NCBI GenBank assembly: GCA_900078405.1
Contig: FLTS01000001.1
Location: 1,574,626 to 1,638,625 of the forward strand
Direction of reading: 5' to 3'
DNA from: an uncultured Stenotrophomonas sp.
GTDB lineage: Bacteria > Pseudomonadota > Gammaproteobacteria > Xanthomonadales > Xanthomonadaceae
DNA length: 64,000 nucleotides
Part shown: positions 46,173 through 54,286 of the stretch, piece after piece
How positions within the stretch are numbered: the stretch's first letter is position 1
How the letters are laid out: the number at the start of each line of letters is the position of its first letter
Made by a program: the position numbers and the translations under genes
Notes under the pieces: model-generated
Seen by the model: only the letters and a program-made list of their open reading frames with translations
Database searches by the model: none
What the model was told of the DNA's origin: nothing

Positions 46173-48038
46173 TTACTCCTCCTGCACCGTGGTTCCGACT
46201 TGTCCTTTGGCACGCTCAATCTGCCGCAACTTCCGTACCCAGCCCTCTTGGCCAGCACGAGTCAATTGGTTGAATACATCAATGATCTCGGGGTCGTCCG
46301 GCGGGGCAATCATCACGGCGCGGCGCAGGAACGGAAGTGCTTTTTCCTGCTGCTGTGTCCTGTTATGGATATACGCCGCCATACGCAGGTACTGATTGGA
46401 GGTAAAGTCAGTTCGATCCACCACGACCTCCAAAGTTTCCACCACACCATCCTCATCCAGCGGCAAGCCATTTTCTGCATTTTCGAGTATTGCGAAAGCC
46501 GCTTTTTTGTTCTGCGGGTTCATGGGTACCTGCGATAGACGTGTCCAAAGCCGCCCCCAATCCTCCGGTGTGACATCCCCCCGGATGGTTTTATAGATGA
46601 CGATATTGGACAACATCACCACAGACTGGGTGATTTCCGCGCCACGCTCATTGGTGGCGATTGCACGATCCAGCCAGGAGTTTCCCGCCTTGAAGCCACT
46701 CCTGTCCGCCAGGGTTCCCCCCAACAACAGCCACGCCCGCTCCGACTGCGGCAGTAGTCGCAGGGTTTCCGTGGCGAAGCGCAAGGGTTCACCCCACATA
46801 TGCGCCCGCCATGCGGTTCCTGTTCCCGCAGCCAGCAGCAGCATCGCCACCAGAGCAACACCCAACTGCGGGCGCAGGGACAAACGCTGCCATGCAGCTA
46901 CGCATAGATCGGCCACTGCCAACAACACACCCACCAGCGGTAACTGGTTGCGGTGCTCGAACGCCATCTCAAGATTGAGCACGTTACTGGTCAGGAAATG
47001 CCCTGAAAAGAACAGCAACACCCCCAATGCGAACAATGGACGGCGCTGCCGCCATTGCCATGCCCACACCAACAGCACAACCAACAACAACAGTGCAGGC
47101 AACGTGGTGACTGGCTGCAATACTCCGCGCGAAATGGTCAAATCGTCGTAAAAGAATGGCAAACGACTTGGTAGCGACAATAATATTTGCCCCAAATACA
47201 TCACCAGCACCCGCCCTTGGGTCAGCAACCGTTCGTAGCTGGAAAACTCCCGGCCCGGATACGCATCCCAATGCCAGTAATGCGGCACCACCACCAACAC
47301 ATAAGTCGCCACGCCTGCCACGGCCATCAGTAGATAGCCCCTTCGCCAGAACGCCGCCAGCCGGGGCGAGGCAGCAGCAAAGCGCAACACCGTCAATTCC
47401 AGTGCCAGCGCATACAGCGGAAACAGCGCCGCATCTTCCTTGCTGGCAAAGCCCAAGACCCAAAACAGACCCACCAACACACCGTATTGCCGGCTACGCA
47501 GGCCTGCCATCTGCGCTTGTCGCATGCTGAGGTAGGCCCACAAGGCCAGCACCATGAACAAGGTGACCAGCGTCTGCATACGCTGCACCACATACAGCAC
47601 GGACGATACCTGTAAAGGATGCAGCGCCCACAGGGTCGCCAGCACCAGGGCTCCCGCCACTACACGCTGGGGCGGCCACTGCGCCAGTTGCAACAGCCTG
47701 CGCAGGAATAGCGCCAGCGCCAGTGTAGTCAAACCATGTATCACCAGATTGGTGGTCTTGAATACCGAAGCATCCATGCCACCACGCCAGTAATCCAACG
47801 CGAAGCTGAGCATGGACAGCGCCCGCGTGCCCCCCCCCGGCTGGAAACTGTAGGCCGCGTACAGCAGGTTTTCACCACCCAACTCGCTGACATACAGCGC
47901 TGCATTCTGGGTGATGTTTTCGCGATCATCGAAAATGAAGCCGCCACTCAACCCCGGCACAAGGCACGCCCCGGCCACTACCGCGCTCATCAAGGCCAGC
48001 AGCAAGAAGATGACGAATGACTTTTTCATCTGTTCCAT
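46173..48038 (-). CDS. TMTC-like GT-C membrane glycosyltransferase with C-terminal TPR-like region (copy B)
   Basis: About 621 residues, same layout as copy A: GGFIFDDRENI near the N-terminus, HPLQVSSVLYVVQRMQT, FASKEDAALFPLYALALE, VVPHYWHWDAYPGREFS, then a helical repeat tail (KALPFLRRAVMIAPPDDPEI). Its DD motif and KE motif are kept, so both copies may be active. It lies just downstream of the second pilin and its terminator. A run of nine G at 47830-47838 in the coding strand could permit slipped-strand switching. ATG 48038 is used; ATG 48029 has a better ribosome site. Confidence 0.7.
   Translation of the reverse strand: MEQMKKSFVIFLLLALMSAVVAGACLVPGLSGGFIFDDRENITQNAALYVSELGGENLLYAAYSFQPGGGTRALSMLSFALDYWRGGMDASVFKTTNLVIHGLTTLALALFLRRLLQLAQWPPQRVVAGALVLATLWALHPLQVSSVLYVVQRMQTLVTLFMVLALWAYLSMRQAQMAGLRSRQYGVLVGLFWVLGFASKEDAALFPLYALALELTVLRFAAASPRLAAFWRRGYLLMAVAGVATYVLVVVPHYWHWDAYPGREFSSYERLLTQGRVLVMYLGQILLSLPSRLPFFYDDLTISRGVLQPVTTLPALLLLVVLLVWAWQWRQRRPLFALGVLLFFSGHFLTSNVLNLEMAFEHRNQLPLVGVLLAVADLCVAAWQRLSLRPQLGVALVAMLLLAAGTGTAWRAHMWGEPLRFATETLRLLPQSERAWLLLGGTLADRSGFKAGNSWLDRAIATNERGAEITQSVVMLSNIVIYKTIRGDVTPEDWGRLWTRLSQVPMNPQNKKAAFAILENAENGLPLDEDGVVETLEVVVDRTDFTSNQYLRMAAYIHNRTQQQEKALPFLRRAVMIAPPDDPEIIDVFNQLTRAGQEGWVRKLRQIERAKGQVGTTVQEE
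47830..47838 (-). repeat. G9 homopolymer in the coding sequence of GT-C copy B
   Basis: Nine C on the plus strand give nine G in the gene, encoding part of PGGGT near residues 67-71. A one-base change would stop translation early in the enzyme. Confidence 0.9.
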
Positions 48039-48123
48039 GAAAAGACAGTTTCTGGCAGTACAGATCCGACGAAGAACTGCCGTCGCCCAGCGCGACGTAC
48101 CAGCTTCACATAGCATGCAAAGG

Positions 48124-48154
48124 GAAAAAGAAACCCGGCTTGCGCCGGGTTTCT
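48124..48154 (-). terminator. Strong terminator after pilin 2
   Basis: AAGAAACCCGGC and GCCGGGTTTCTT form a 12-bp stem with a 4-base loop. On the minus strand the hairpin is followed by T5, 23 bp after the pilin stop. It should separate most pilin transcripts from the GT-C genes. Confidence 0.92.
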
Positions 48155-48176
48155 TCGTATTGCTTTAACGCTGCGA

Positions 48177-48542
48177 TTACTTCTTTTCGAGCGAGCAGGA
48201 GCCGCTGCCCGGATCACAGCTGGTCTTCGCCAGCAGCTGAGTATTACCCTTGGTCTGCGGGGTGAAGTCCACATTCGTCGGGTTGTTGTAATCGGAAGTG
48301 GTGAGCTTGGTCTTCGAGGCGCTGGCACATGCCGTGGGGACATAGGTAGTCGAATCACGGCCATCAGCGATATCGGCCACGGCGGTGTTCATGAACGCCT
48401 TGGCTTCAGCCTCGCAAGCGCCGTTGGACGAACGCTGGGTATAGTTGCGGTACTGCGGCAGCGCGATGGCGGCCAGGATGGCGATGATCGCAACCACGAT
48501 CATCAGTTCGATCAGGGTGAAGCCCTGCTGCATCTTCTTCAT
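48177..48542 (-). CDS. pilA: Type IV major pilin 2 (PilA)
   Basis: 121 residues. Leader MKKMQQG, then the cleavage site G|FTLIELM and the hydrophobic N-terminal helix, nearly identical to that of pilin 1. The globular head differs, with [14 protein letters not shown] and C-terminal [15 protein letters not shown] (disulfide loop). ATG 48542 has an AGGGGA site. A near-perfect sigma-54 promoter and a candidate activator palindrome lie upstream, and a strong terminator downstream, so this is probably the major pilin. pilC, the platform protein gene, is divergent. Confidence 0.93.
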   Translation of the reverse strand: MKKMQQGFTLIELMIVVAIIAILAAIALPQYRNYTQRSSNGACEAEAKAFMNTAVADIADGRDSTTYVPTACASASKTKLTTSDYNNPTNVDFTPQTKGNTQLLAKTSCDPGSGSCSLEKK

Positions 48543-48611
48543 GAGTACATCCCCTAGAGGTTTGGATTGTAGGTACGTATGGGCCGTCGCCCAGCCGGTA
48601 CGGGTATGCGA

Positions 48612-48628
48612 AGCAGGTTGCGTGCCAA
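48612..48628 (-). promoter_or_regulatory. Sigma-54 promoter of pilA
   Basis: Minus-strand TTGGCACGCAACCTGCT matches the -24/-12 RpoN consensus TTGGCACG-N4-TTGCT in all but one position. It is 70 bp from the ATG, leaving a leader of about 55-60 bases. PilS-PilR is the expected activator. Confidence 0.9.
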
Positions 48629-48722
48629 ATGCCAGCCCCCTGCCAACTCCCCGGTGCGCATGATGGCAGCATCCAGCGGAAAGAAAAGCCCCTTGTGCCG
48701 ATTCTGGGACGAATCCGCCAAG

Positions 48723-48739
48723 GTGACGCATGGCGTCAC
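48723..48739. promoter_or_regulatory. Palindrome upstream of the pilA sigma-54 promoter, candidate activator site
   Basis: GTGACGCATGGCGTCAC has 7-bp arms with a 3-base centre and lies about 95 bp upstream of the -24 element, the usual place of an NtrC-type enhancer site. Binding by PilR is inferred only from position and symmetry. Confidence 0.5.
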
Positions 48740-48776
48740 TTTTCGACCGCAGGCTGTCATGTGTGTGCCAAGGGCC

Positions 48777-48800
48777 GTGCCGGGCAAGCCCGGCACCTAC
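48777..48800. repeat. Single REP (GTGCCGGGCAAGCCCGGCAC-CTAC)
   Basis: One hairpin unit with CTAC tail, no partner nearby. It lies between the pilA promoter and pilC. Confidence 0.75.
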
Positions 48801-48922
48801 GGTCCACCGGGGAACGTGATGTGAACCACGCTTGTTGGTCACTCCGGGTGCCGCACGGCGGCAGACCGGCTAACATGCGGGGATCGTCCGGCCCGGGGAG
48901 TGGCCGGCTGGGGAGAAGATCG

Positions 48923-50182
48923 ATGTCCGTTACCCGTAGCGCAATGAAAAAAGAGCCGGTGTCCCGCAGCACCAGCCTGATGCAGCCATTTGTCTGGGAA
49001 GGTACCGACAAGCGCGGTGCGAAGATGAAGGGCGAGCAGGACGCCCGCAATGCCAACCTGCTGCGTGCGGAACTGCGCAAGCAGGGCATCACCCCCACGG
49101 TGGTCAAGCCCAAGCCCAAGCCGCTGTTCGGCGCGTCGGGCAAGCCCATCAAGCCCAAGGACATCGCCTTCTTCAGCCGCCAGATGGCGACGATGATGAA
49201 GTCCGGTGTGCCCATCGTGACCGCGCTGGAGATCATCGGCAGTGGCCACAAGAACCCGCGCATGGCCAAGATGATCGGGCAGATCCGCACCGATCTTGAA
49301 GGCGGTTCCTCACTGCACGAGGCCATCGGCAAACACCCGGTGCAGTTCGACGAGCTGTATCGCAACTTGGTGAAGGCCGGTGAAGGCGCCGGCGTGTTGG
49401 AAACAGTGCTGGAAACCATTGCCAACTACCAGGAAAACCTGGAATCGTTGAAGGGCAAGATCAAGAAGGCCCTGTTCTACCCGGCCATGACCATTGCGGT
49501 AGCGCTGCTGGTCAGCGCCATCCTGCTGGTGTTCGTGGTACCCCAGTTCGAAGAGGTGTTCAGCAGCTTCGGCGCCGACCTGCCGGTGTTCACGAAGATG
49601 ATCGTGGCCGCTTCGCGCTTCATGGTGGGCTGGTGGTGGCTGATCCTGCTGATCGTCGTGGGCTCGATCACGGCCTTCATTTTTGCCTACAAGCGCTCGC
49701 CCAGGATGCAGCACGGCATGGATCGCCTGATCCTGAGGGTACCGGTGATCGGCCAGATCATGCACAACAGCGCCATCGCCCGTTTCTCCCGCACCACGGC
49801 GGTGACCTTCCGCGCCGGCGTACCGCTGGTGGAGGCCCTGGGCATCGTATCCGGCGCCACCGGCAACAAGGTCTACGAAGAAGCCGTGCTGCACATGCGC
49901 GACGACGTGTCGGTGGGTTACCCCATGAACATGGCAATGAAGCAGGTGAACGTTTTCCCGCACATGGTCATCCAGATGACCGCCATCGGCGAGGAAGCCG
50001 GTGCGCTGGACACCATGCTGTTCAAGGTGGCCGAATACTTCGAGCAGGAAGTGAACAATGCGGTGGATGCACTGAGCAGCCTGATCGAACCGATGATCAT
50101 GGTGTTCATCGGCGTGGTCGTCGGCGGCATGGTCGTCGGCATGTACCTGCCCATCTTCAAGCTCGCCTCCGTTGTCGGATAA
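48923..50182 (+). CDS. pilC: Type IV pilus inner-membrane platform protein PilC
   Basis: 419 residues. Two T2SSF repeats (about residues 80-200 and 285-405) with FFSRQMATMMKSGVPI and FSRTTAVTFRAGVPLV, and three membrane helices, one in each repeat linker and one at the C-terminus. It holds the pilus base where PilB works. ATG 48923 has GGGGAG upstream; the longer frame upstream is not family-like. Confidence 0.96.
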   Translation: MSVTRSAMKKEPVSRSTSLMQPFVWEGTDKRGAKMKGEQDARNANLLRAELRKQGITPTVVKPKPKPLFGASGKPIKPKDIAFFSRQMATMMKSGVPIVTALEIIGSGHKNPRMAKMIGQIRTDLEGGSSLHEAIGKHPVQFDELYRNLVKAGEGAGVLETVLETIANYQENLESLKGKIKKALFYPAMTIAVALLVSAILLVFVVPQFEEVFSSFGADLPVFTKMIVAASRFMVGWWWLILLIVVGSITAFIFAYKRSPRMQHGMDRLILRVPVIGQIMHNSAIARFSRTTAVTFRAGVPLVEALGIVSGATGNKVYEEAVLHMRDDVSVGYPMNMAMKQVNVFPHMVIQMTAIGEEAGALDTMLFKVAEYFEQEVNNAVDALSSLIEPMIMVFIGVVVGGMVVGMYLPIFKLASVVG

Positions 50183-50189
50183 CTGATAC

Positions 50190-51050
50190 ATGGCATTTCT
50201 CGACCAGAACCCCGGCCTGGGCTACCCCCTTGCTGCCGGGCTGGGGCTGCTGGTCGGCAGCTTCCTCAACGTGGTGATCCTGCGCCTGCCCCGGCGCATG
50301 GAGTGGCAGTGGAAGCGCGACGCGCGCGAAATCCTGGAAGAGCCGGACCTCTACGAGCCGCCGCCGCCGGGCATCGTGGTGGAGCCGTCGCATTGCCCCC
50401 ACTGCAAGCACAAGCTGAGCTGGTACGAGAACATCCCGCTGTTCAGCTGGCTGCTCCAGCGTGGCAAATGCCGCCATTGCCAGGCCCCCATCTCCATCCA
50501 GTACCCGCTGGTGGAACTGCTGACCTCGTTGATGGTGCTGGCCTGCGTATGGCAGTTCGGCTTTGGCTGGCAGGGCTTCGGTGCCATCGTGCTGACCTGC
50601 TTCCTGATCGCCCTGTCCGGCATCGACCTGCGCACGCAGTTGCTGCCCGACCAGTTGACCCTGCCGCTGATGTGGCTGGGACTGGTAGGCAGCATGGACA
50701 ACCTCTACATGCCGGCCAAACCGGCATTGCTGGGCGCGGCGGTGGGTTACCTCTCGCTGTGGACGGTGTGGTGGCTGTTCAAGCAGATCACCGGCAAGGA
50801 AGGCATGGGCCACGGCGACTTCAAGCTGCTGGCTGCGCTGGGCGCGTGGTGCGGGTTGAAGGGCATCCTGCCGATCATCCTGCTGTCCTCGCTGGTGGGC
50901 GCCATCATCGGCTCCATATGGCTGTATTCGCGCGGCCGCGACCGCGCCACGCCGATCCCGTTCGGCCCCTATCTGGCCGTCGCCGGCTGGCTGGTGTTCA
51001 TGTGGGGCGACCAGATGATTGCCAGTTACAGACAGTTTGCCGGGCTATAA
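50190..51050 (+). CDS. pilD: Prepilin peptidase / N-methyltransferase PilD
   Basis: 286 residues, polytopic. A cytoplasmic tetracysteine region (CPHC ... CRHC, about 68-95) and the two catalytic aspartates in SGIDLRTQLLPDQ and GMGHGDFKLLAALG are present. It removes the leader of prepilins and methylates the new Phe; both pilin genes in this locus carry its site. It follows pilC after 7 bp and precedes coaE, as in Xanthomonas and Pseudomonas. Confidence 0.96.
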   Translation: MAFLDQNPGLGYPLAAGLGLLVGSFLNVVILRLPRRMEWQWKRDAREILEEPDLYEPPPPGIVVEPSHCPHCKHKLSWYENIPLFSWLLQRGKCRHCQAPISIQYPLVELLTSLMVLACVWQFGFGWQGFGAIVLTCFLIALSGIDLRTQLLPDQLTLPLMWLGLVGSMDNLYMPAKPALLGAAVGYLSLWTVWWLFKQITGKEGMGHGDFKLLAALGAWCGLKGILPIILLSSLVGAIIGSIWLYSRGRDRATPIPFGPYLAVAGWLVFMWGDQMIASYRQFAGL

Positions 51051-51061
51051 GCCCCTCCTCT

Positions 51062-51130
51062 GTAGGAGCGACGCAAGTCGCGACCGGAGCCTTCCCGGGA
51101 ACCCCCGGTCGCGACTTGCGTCGCTCCTAC
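51062..51130. repeat. REP dimer (GTAGGAGCGACGC class)
   Basis: GTAGGAGCGACGCAAGTCGC and its inverted copy between pilD and coaE. The same class recurs just after coaE (51777). Confidence 0.88.
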
Positions 51131-51148
51131 GGTTCAATGGCCTTCCCT

Positions 51149-51769
51149 ATGAGCAACTTCATCATCGGCCTCACCGGCGGCATTGCCTCGGGCAAGAGTG
51201 AAGTCACCCGACGCTTCGAGGCGCTGGGTATCACGGTGGCAGACGCGGACGTGGCCGCACGTGAAGTGGTTGCCCCCGGCAGCCCCGCGCTGCAGCGGAT
51301 TGCCGAGCGTTTCGGTGCGAGCATGCTGCAGGCCGACGGTACGCTCCATCGTGCGCGGTTGCGTGAGCATGTATTCGCCGATGCGGCGGAGCGCAAGGCG
51401 CTGGAAGCAATCACCCATCCCGCCATCCGTGCACGAGTAAAGGGTGTCTGCGAATCTGCCGACGGCCCCTACGCCATCGCCGCGATTCCGCTGTTGGCCG
51501 AAGCCGGTGGCCGCGCCACTTACCCTTGGTTGCAACGGGTACTGGTGATCGATGTACCACAAGCGGTGCAGCATGCGCGGCTGCTTCGCCGTGACAACAT
51601 CGACGATGCCTTGGCCATGCGGATGATCGAGGCGCAGGCCAGCCGCGAGCAGCGGCTGGCACTGGCCGACGACGTGATCGTCAACGACGGGCACCCGGAT
51701 CAGTTGCAGCCGCAGGTGGAGGCGTTGGATCGTCTGTACCGGCAGTTGGCGGCCGACAACTGCGCATGA
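51149..51769 (+). CDS. coaE: Dephospho-CoA kinase
   Basis: 206 residues. P-loop GLTGGIASGKSEV at the N-terminus, DADVAAREVV, IPLLAEAGG and LLRRDNID with the lid arginines. It performs the last step of CoA synthesis. ATG 51149 is chosen; ATG 51137 is also in frame and sits next to the REP. It is commonly last in the pilBCD set. Confidence 0.95.
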   Translation: MSNFIIGLTGGIASGKSEVTRRFEALGITVADADVAAREVVAPGSPALQRIAERFGASMLQADGTLHRARLREHVFADAAERKALEAITHPAIRARVKGVCESADGPYAIAAIPLLAEAGGRATYPWLQRVLVIDVPQAVQHARLLRRDNIDDALAMRMIEAQASREQRLALADDVIVNDGHPDQLQPQVEALDRLYRQLAADNCA

Positions 51770-51771
51770 AG

Positions 51772-51850
51772 CAACTGTAGGAGCGACGCAAGTCGCGACC
51801 GGGCTTTCACTGCAATGCCCTGGTCGCGACTTGCGTCGCTCCTACAGTTG
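51772..51850. repeat. REP dimer (GTAGGAGCGACGC class) with extended stem
   Basis: GTAGGAGCGACGCAAGTCGC and its inverted copy, with the stem extended by CAACT/AGTTG at the ends. It follows the coaE stop by 2 bp, may act as its terminator, and separates it from the convergent histidine kinase gene. Confidence 0.88.
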
Positions 51851-51873
51851 TTTCAGGTTGAGGCTGAGCTCAA

Positions 51874-53211
51874 TCAGGCTGCCGGGGCGAACGTCAGCGT
51901 CGCCACCACGCCGCACTCCTCGCCCGGGTGGATGCCGACCTGCCAGCCATACAGCGTGCACAGCCTGCTGACGATGGACAAACCAATGCCACCGCCTTGC
52001 GAGTGCCCTGCATGGGTGCCGCGGTAACCGCGCTGGAACAGGCTGGCCGCGTCCTTCTCGCTCAGGCCGGGGCCTGTATCAATCACTTCGACCGCATCAT
52101 CGAGCACGCGGACCCGCACCTGCCCTTCCTGCGTGTACTTGACCGCGTTGCCTATCAGGTTGCCAAGCGCCACCGACAACGCCGCCTCCGGCGCGTCCAC
52201 GACCAGCTCGCGGCCGCCTTCCAGCACCAGTTCCAGCGGCTTGCCGCCGAGCTGGGCACGATGGGCCTCCAGCAACTGCTCGGCCACCTTCGCCACGTTG
52301 CTGCTGCCCTGCCCGCGCTCGTTGCGCGAAAGCAGCAGCAACGAGCCGATCAGGTCGCTGCATTGCTGCTCTGCTCTCTGGATGCGCTGCAGGCGTTGCT
52401 GCATCTTGTCGTCCAGCCCGGGGCGGGCCAGCAACAGTTCGGTGGCACCACGGATCACCGCCAGCGGCGTGCGCAGTTCGTGGCTGACGTCGGCATTGAA
52501 CTCGCGGTCGCGCTGCACCACTTCGGTCAGCCGAGCCGAGTAGTCGTCCAAGGTCTCGGCCAACTGCCCTACCTCGTCGTCGGTAAAACGTGGCGCAAGT
52601 GGCTCGGGATGGCTGCTGCCCCCGCGATAGGCCCGCAAGCGCGCAGCCAGATCGGATACGGGCCGCATCACCCGGGATGCGGACCACCAGCCCAATACCC
52701 AGGACAACAGGCTGAACACCAGGACCGACAGGAAGAGGGCACGCTTCAGCTGCTGCTCGCCGCGGACGGATTGGCTCATGTCATATGCAACGAAGAACCA
52801 GGCGTCAGGCGTCTTGCGCACCCCCACCTTGTAGGAAAACGCCCTCCCGTCAGCGTCCTCGCCACTGAAGTTGTGGATACCGTCCTGCAAGTGCTCCCAC
52901 TCGGGATAATCGCGACGCAACCCATCCAGCTTGTCGGGGCGATACAGGAACGCGCGCATCTGCTGCACCGGCGCAACCACTTCCCGGCCACTGCTCTGGA
53001 TATAGCTCTGCCAGGAAGCATCCAGATTGCGGTTCATCACGTCCTCGACCAACTGGTTCTCCACGCGCATGCGCGCCCAGTTGGTGGCGAAGGCGAACAG
53101 CGCCGTCAGGCAGAAGCCCAGCAGCGCGAACGAAACGATGATGCGGCTGCGCAGGCGGCGGCGGTAACGTCCCCGCTTGTGCACGTTGCCCTGCGCCGTG
53201 GTTTCAGGCAT
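51874..53211 (-). CDS. Sensor histidine kinase, ColS/VgrS-like
   Basis: 445 residues. Helix at about 24-42, periplasmic region with YPEWEHLQDG (near residue 102), second helix at about 160-182, HAMP, HisKA with VSHELRTPLAVIRGA and HATPase with NLIGNAVKYT, DTGPGLS and GGGIGLSIV. Position after pilD-coaE is that of the ColRS/VgrRS pairs of Xanthomonas, some of which sense iron or zinc. The signal here is not known. It overlaps by 8 bp the regulator gene. Confidence 0.82.
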   Translation of the reverse strand: MPETTAQGNVHKRGRYRRRLRSRIIVSFALLGFCLTALFAFATNWARMRVENQLVEDVMNRNLDASWQSYIQSSGREVVAPVQQMRAFLYRPDKLDGLRRDYPEWEHLQDGIHNFSGEDADGRAFSYKVGVRKTPDAWFFVAYDMSQSVRGEQQLKRALFLSVLVFSLLSWVLGWWSASRVMRPVSDLAARLRAYRGGSSHPEPLAPRFTDDEVGQLAETLDDYSARLTEVVQRDREFNADVSHELRTPLAVIRGATELLLARPGLDDKMQQRLQRIQRAEQQCSDLIGSLLLLSRNERGQGSSNVAKVAEQLLEAHRAQLGGKPLELVLEGGRELVVDAPEAALSVALGNLIGNAVKYTQEGQVRVRVLDDAVEVIDTGPGLSEKDAASLFQRGYRGTHAGHSQGGGIGLSIVSRLCTLYGWQVGIHPGEECGVVATLTFAPAA

Positions 53212-53881
53212 CGGGGGCGGCGATCCGGTAGCCGATGCCGTGGCGGGTCTGGATCATCGGTGCGTTGAACGGCTTGTCCACCACCGCTCGCAGGCCGTGG
53301 ATGTGCACGCGCAGGGAATCCGAGTCGGGCAGCTCTTCGCCCCAGACGCGGGTTTCCAGCTCCTGCCGGGTGACCACCGCCGGCGAGGCTTCCATCAGCG
53401 CCTGCAGTATCTTCAGCGCGGTGGGGTTGAGTTGCAGCAGCTTGCCCTGGCGGCGCACTTCCAGCGTGTCCAGGTTGTATTCCAGATCGCCGGTTTCCAG
53501 CACGCGGGTATGCCCGCCCTTGCCGCGCCGCGACAGCGCATTGAGCCGCACCTCGACTTCCTGCAAGGCGAACGGTTTGATCAGGTAGTCGTCGGCGCCG
53601 GAGTCGAAGCCGGCCAGCTTGTTCTCCAGCGAGTCGCGCGCGGTCAGCATCAGTACCGGCGTCTGCTTGCGCGCATCGTTGCGCAGCTTGCGGCAGACCT
53701 CGATGCCGTCCATGCCGGGCAGGTTGAGGTCGAGCACGATGGCGTCGAAATCATGCACCACGGCCAGGTGCAGGCCGGTCACGCCGTCTGCGGCGAAGTC
53801 CACCGTATGCCCGCGGTCTTCGAGGTAGTCGCCCAGGTTGGCCGCGATATCGCTGTTGTCTTCGATTACGAGAATGCGCAC
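53204..53881 (-). CDS. OmpR-type response regulator, ColR/VgrR-like
   Basis: 225 residues. Receiver with Asp51 (VLDLNLPGMDG) and Lys in YLIKPFAL, then winged helix with LNPTALKILQALMEASPAVVTRQELE and DSLRVHIHGLRAVVDKPF. It is coupled to the kinase gene. Family members control envelope stress, metal response and virulence in Xanthomonas; targets cannot be seen here. Confidence 0.87.
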   Translation of the reverse strand: MRILVIEDNSDIAANLGDYLEDRGHTVDFAADGVTGLHLAVVHDFDAIVLDLNLPGMDGIEVCRKLRNDARKQTPVLMLTARDSLENKLAGFDSGADDYLIKPFALQEVEVRLNALSRRGKGGHTRVLETGDLEYNLDTLEVRRQGKLLQLNPTALKILQALMEASPAVVTRQELETRVWGEELPDSDSLRVHIHGLRAVVDKPFNAPMIQTRHGIGYRIAAPDA

Positions 53882-54286
53882 GTTGGCCTCTGTTGTCCTT
53901 GCCGGGGGAATCGTATGTGCAGGACAGGCGATGCCGGCTCATCGCTGCCACGTACTCTGACGGGAATCAAGGCGCAAAGTTCATTGCGTGCCTTGTTGTG
54001 TCCCGTGGTTTTCTACCGTACCTCGCCACACCCGCATGTGAACCCTCCCGGTGCGGCGTCCGCCGTCAATGGCTGTTCCCCATGCTTTCCGACCAAGGCG
54101 CAAGTACGACTTTAACGGCCCGGTTTTGCCGCAACAAGTGACAAAACGAGGCCCCGGCGAAACCCGCCGGGGCCTGAAGATTCCCGATCACCGGACCCGC
54201 CGAGGAGAGGGGGCACAGTGCGTCCAGCCTATGCGCCGCGGAATTAAAGTGTCGTTAAAAAGATGGGAGCAAAACGCAAGCCGGCG
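53882..54286. other. Intergenic region between the response regulator and rimK
   Basis: No supported gene. It contains the promoter side of the kinase-regulator operon on the left and the rimK terminator hairpin at 54150-54174. The short open frames present are low in coding character. Confidence 0.55.
54150..54174 (-). terminator. Likely terminator of rimK
   Basis: GGCCCCGGCG and CGCCGGGGCC form a 10-bp stem with a 5-base loop. On the minus strand the hairpin is followed by TCGTTTTGTC. It is 113 bp after the rimK stop. Confidence 0.6.

Larger units (their letters stand above)
48543..48922. other. Divergent pilA-pilC regulatory region
   Basis: Holds, in order, the ribosome site and leader of pilA, its sigma-54 promoter, a candidate UAS palindrome, a single REP and the pilC leader with GGGGAG. 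No gene is supported here. Confidence 0.6.

Noticed and set aside
53882..54286. Short open frames between the response regulator and rimK
   Set aside because: No start signals, no family resemblance, and partial overlap with the rimK terminator hairpin.
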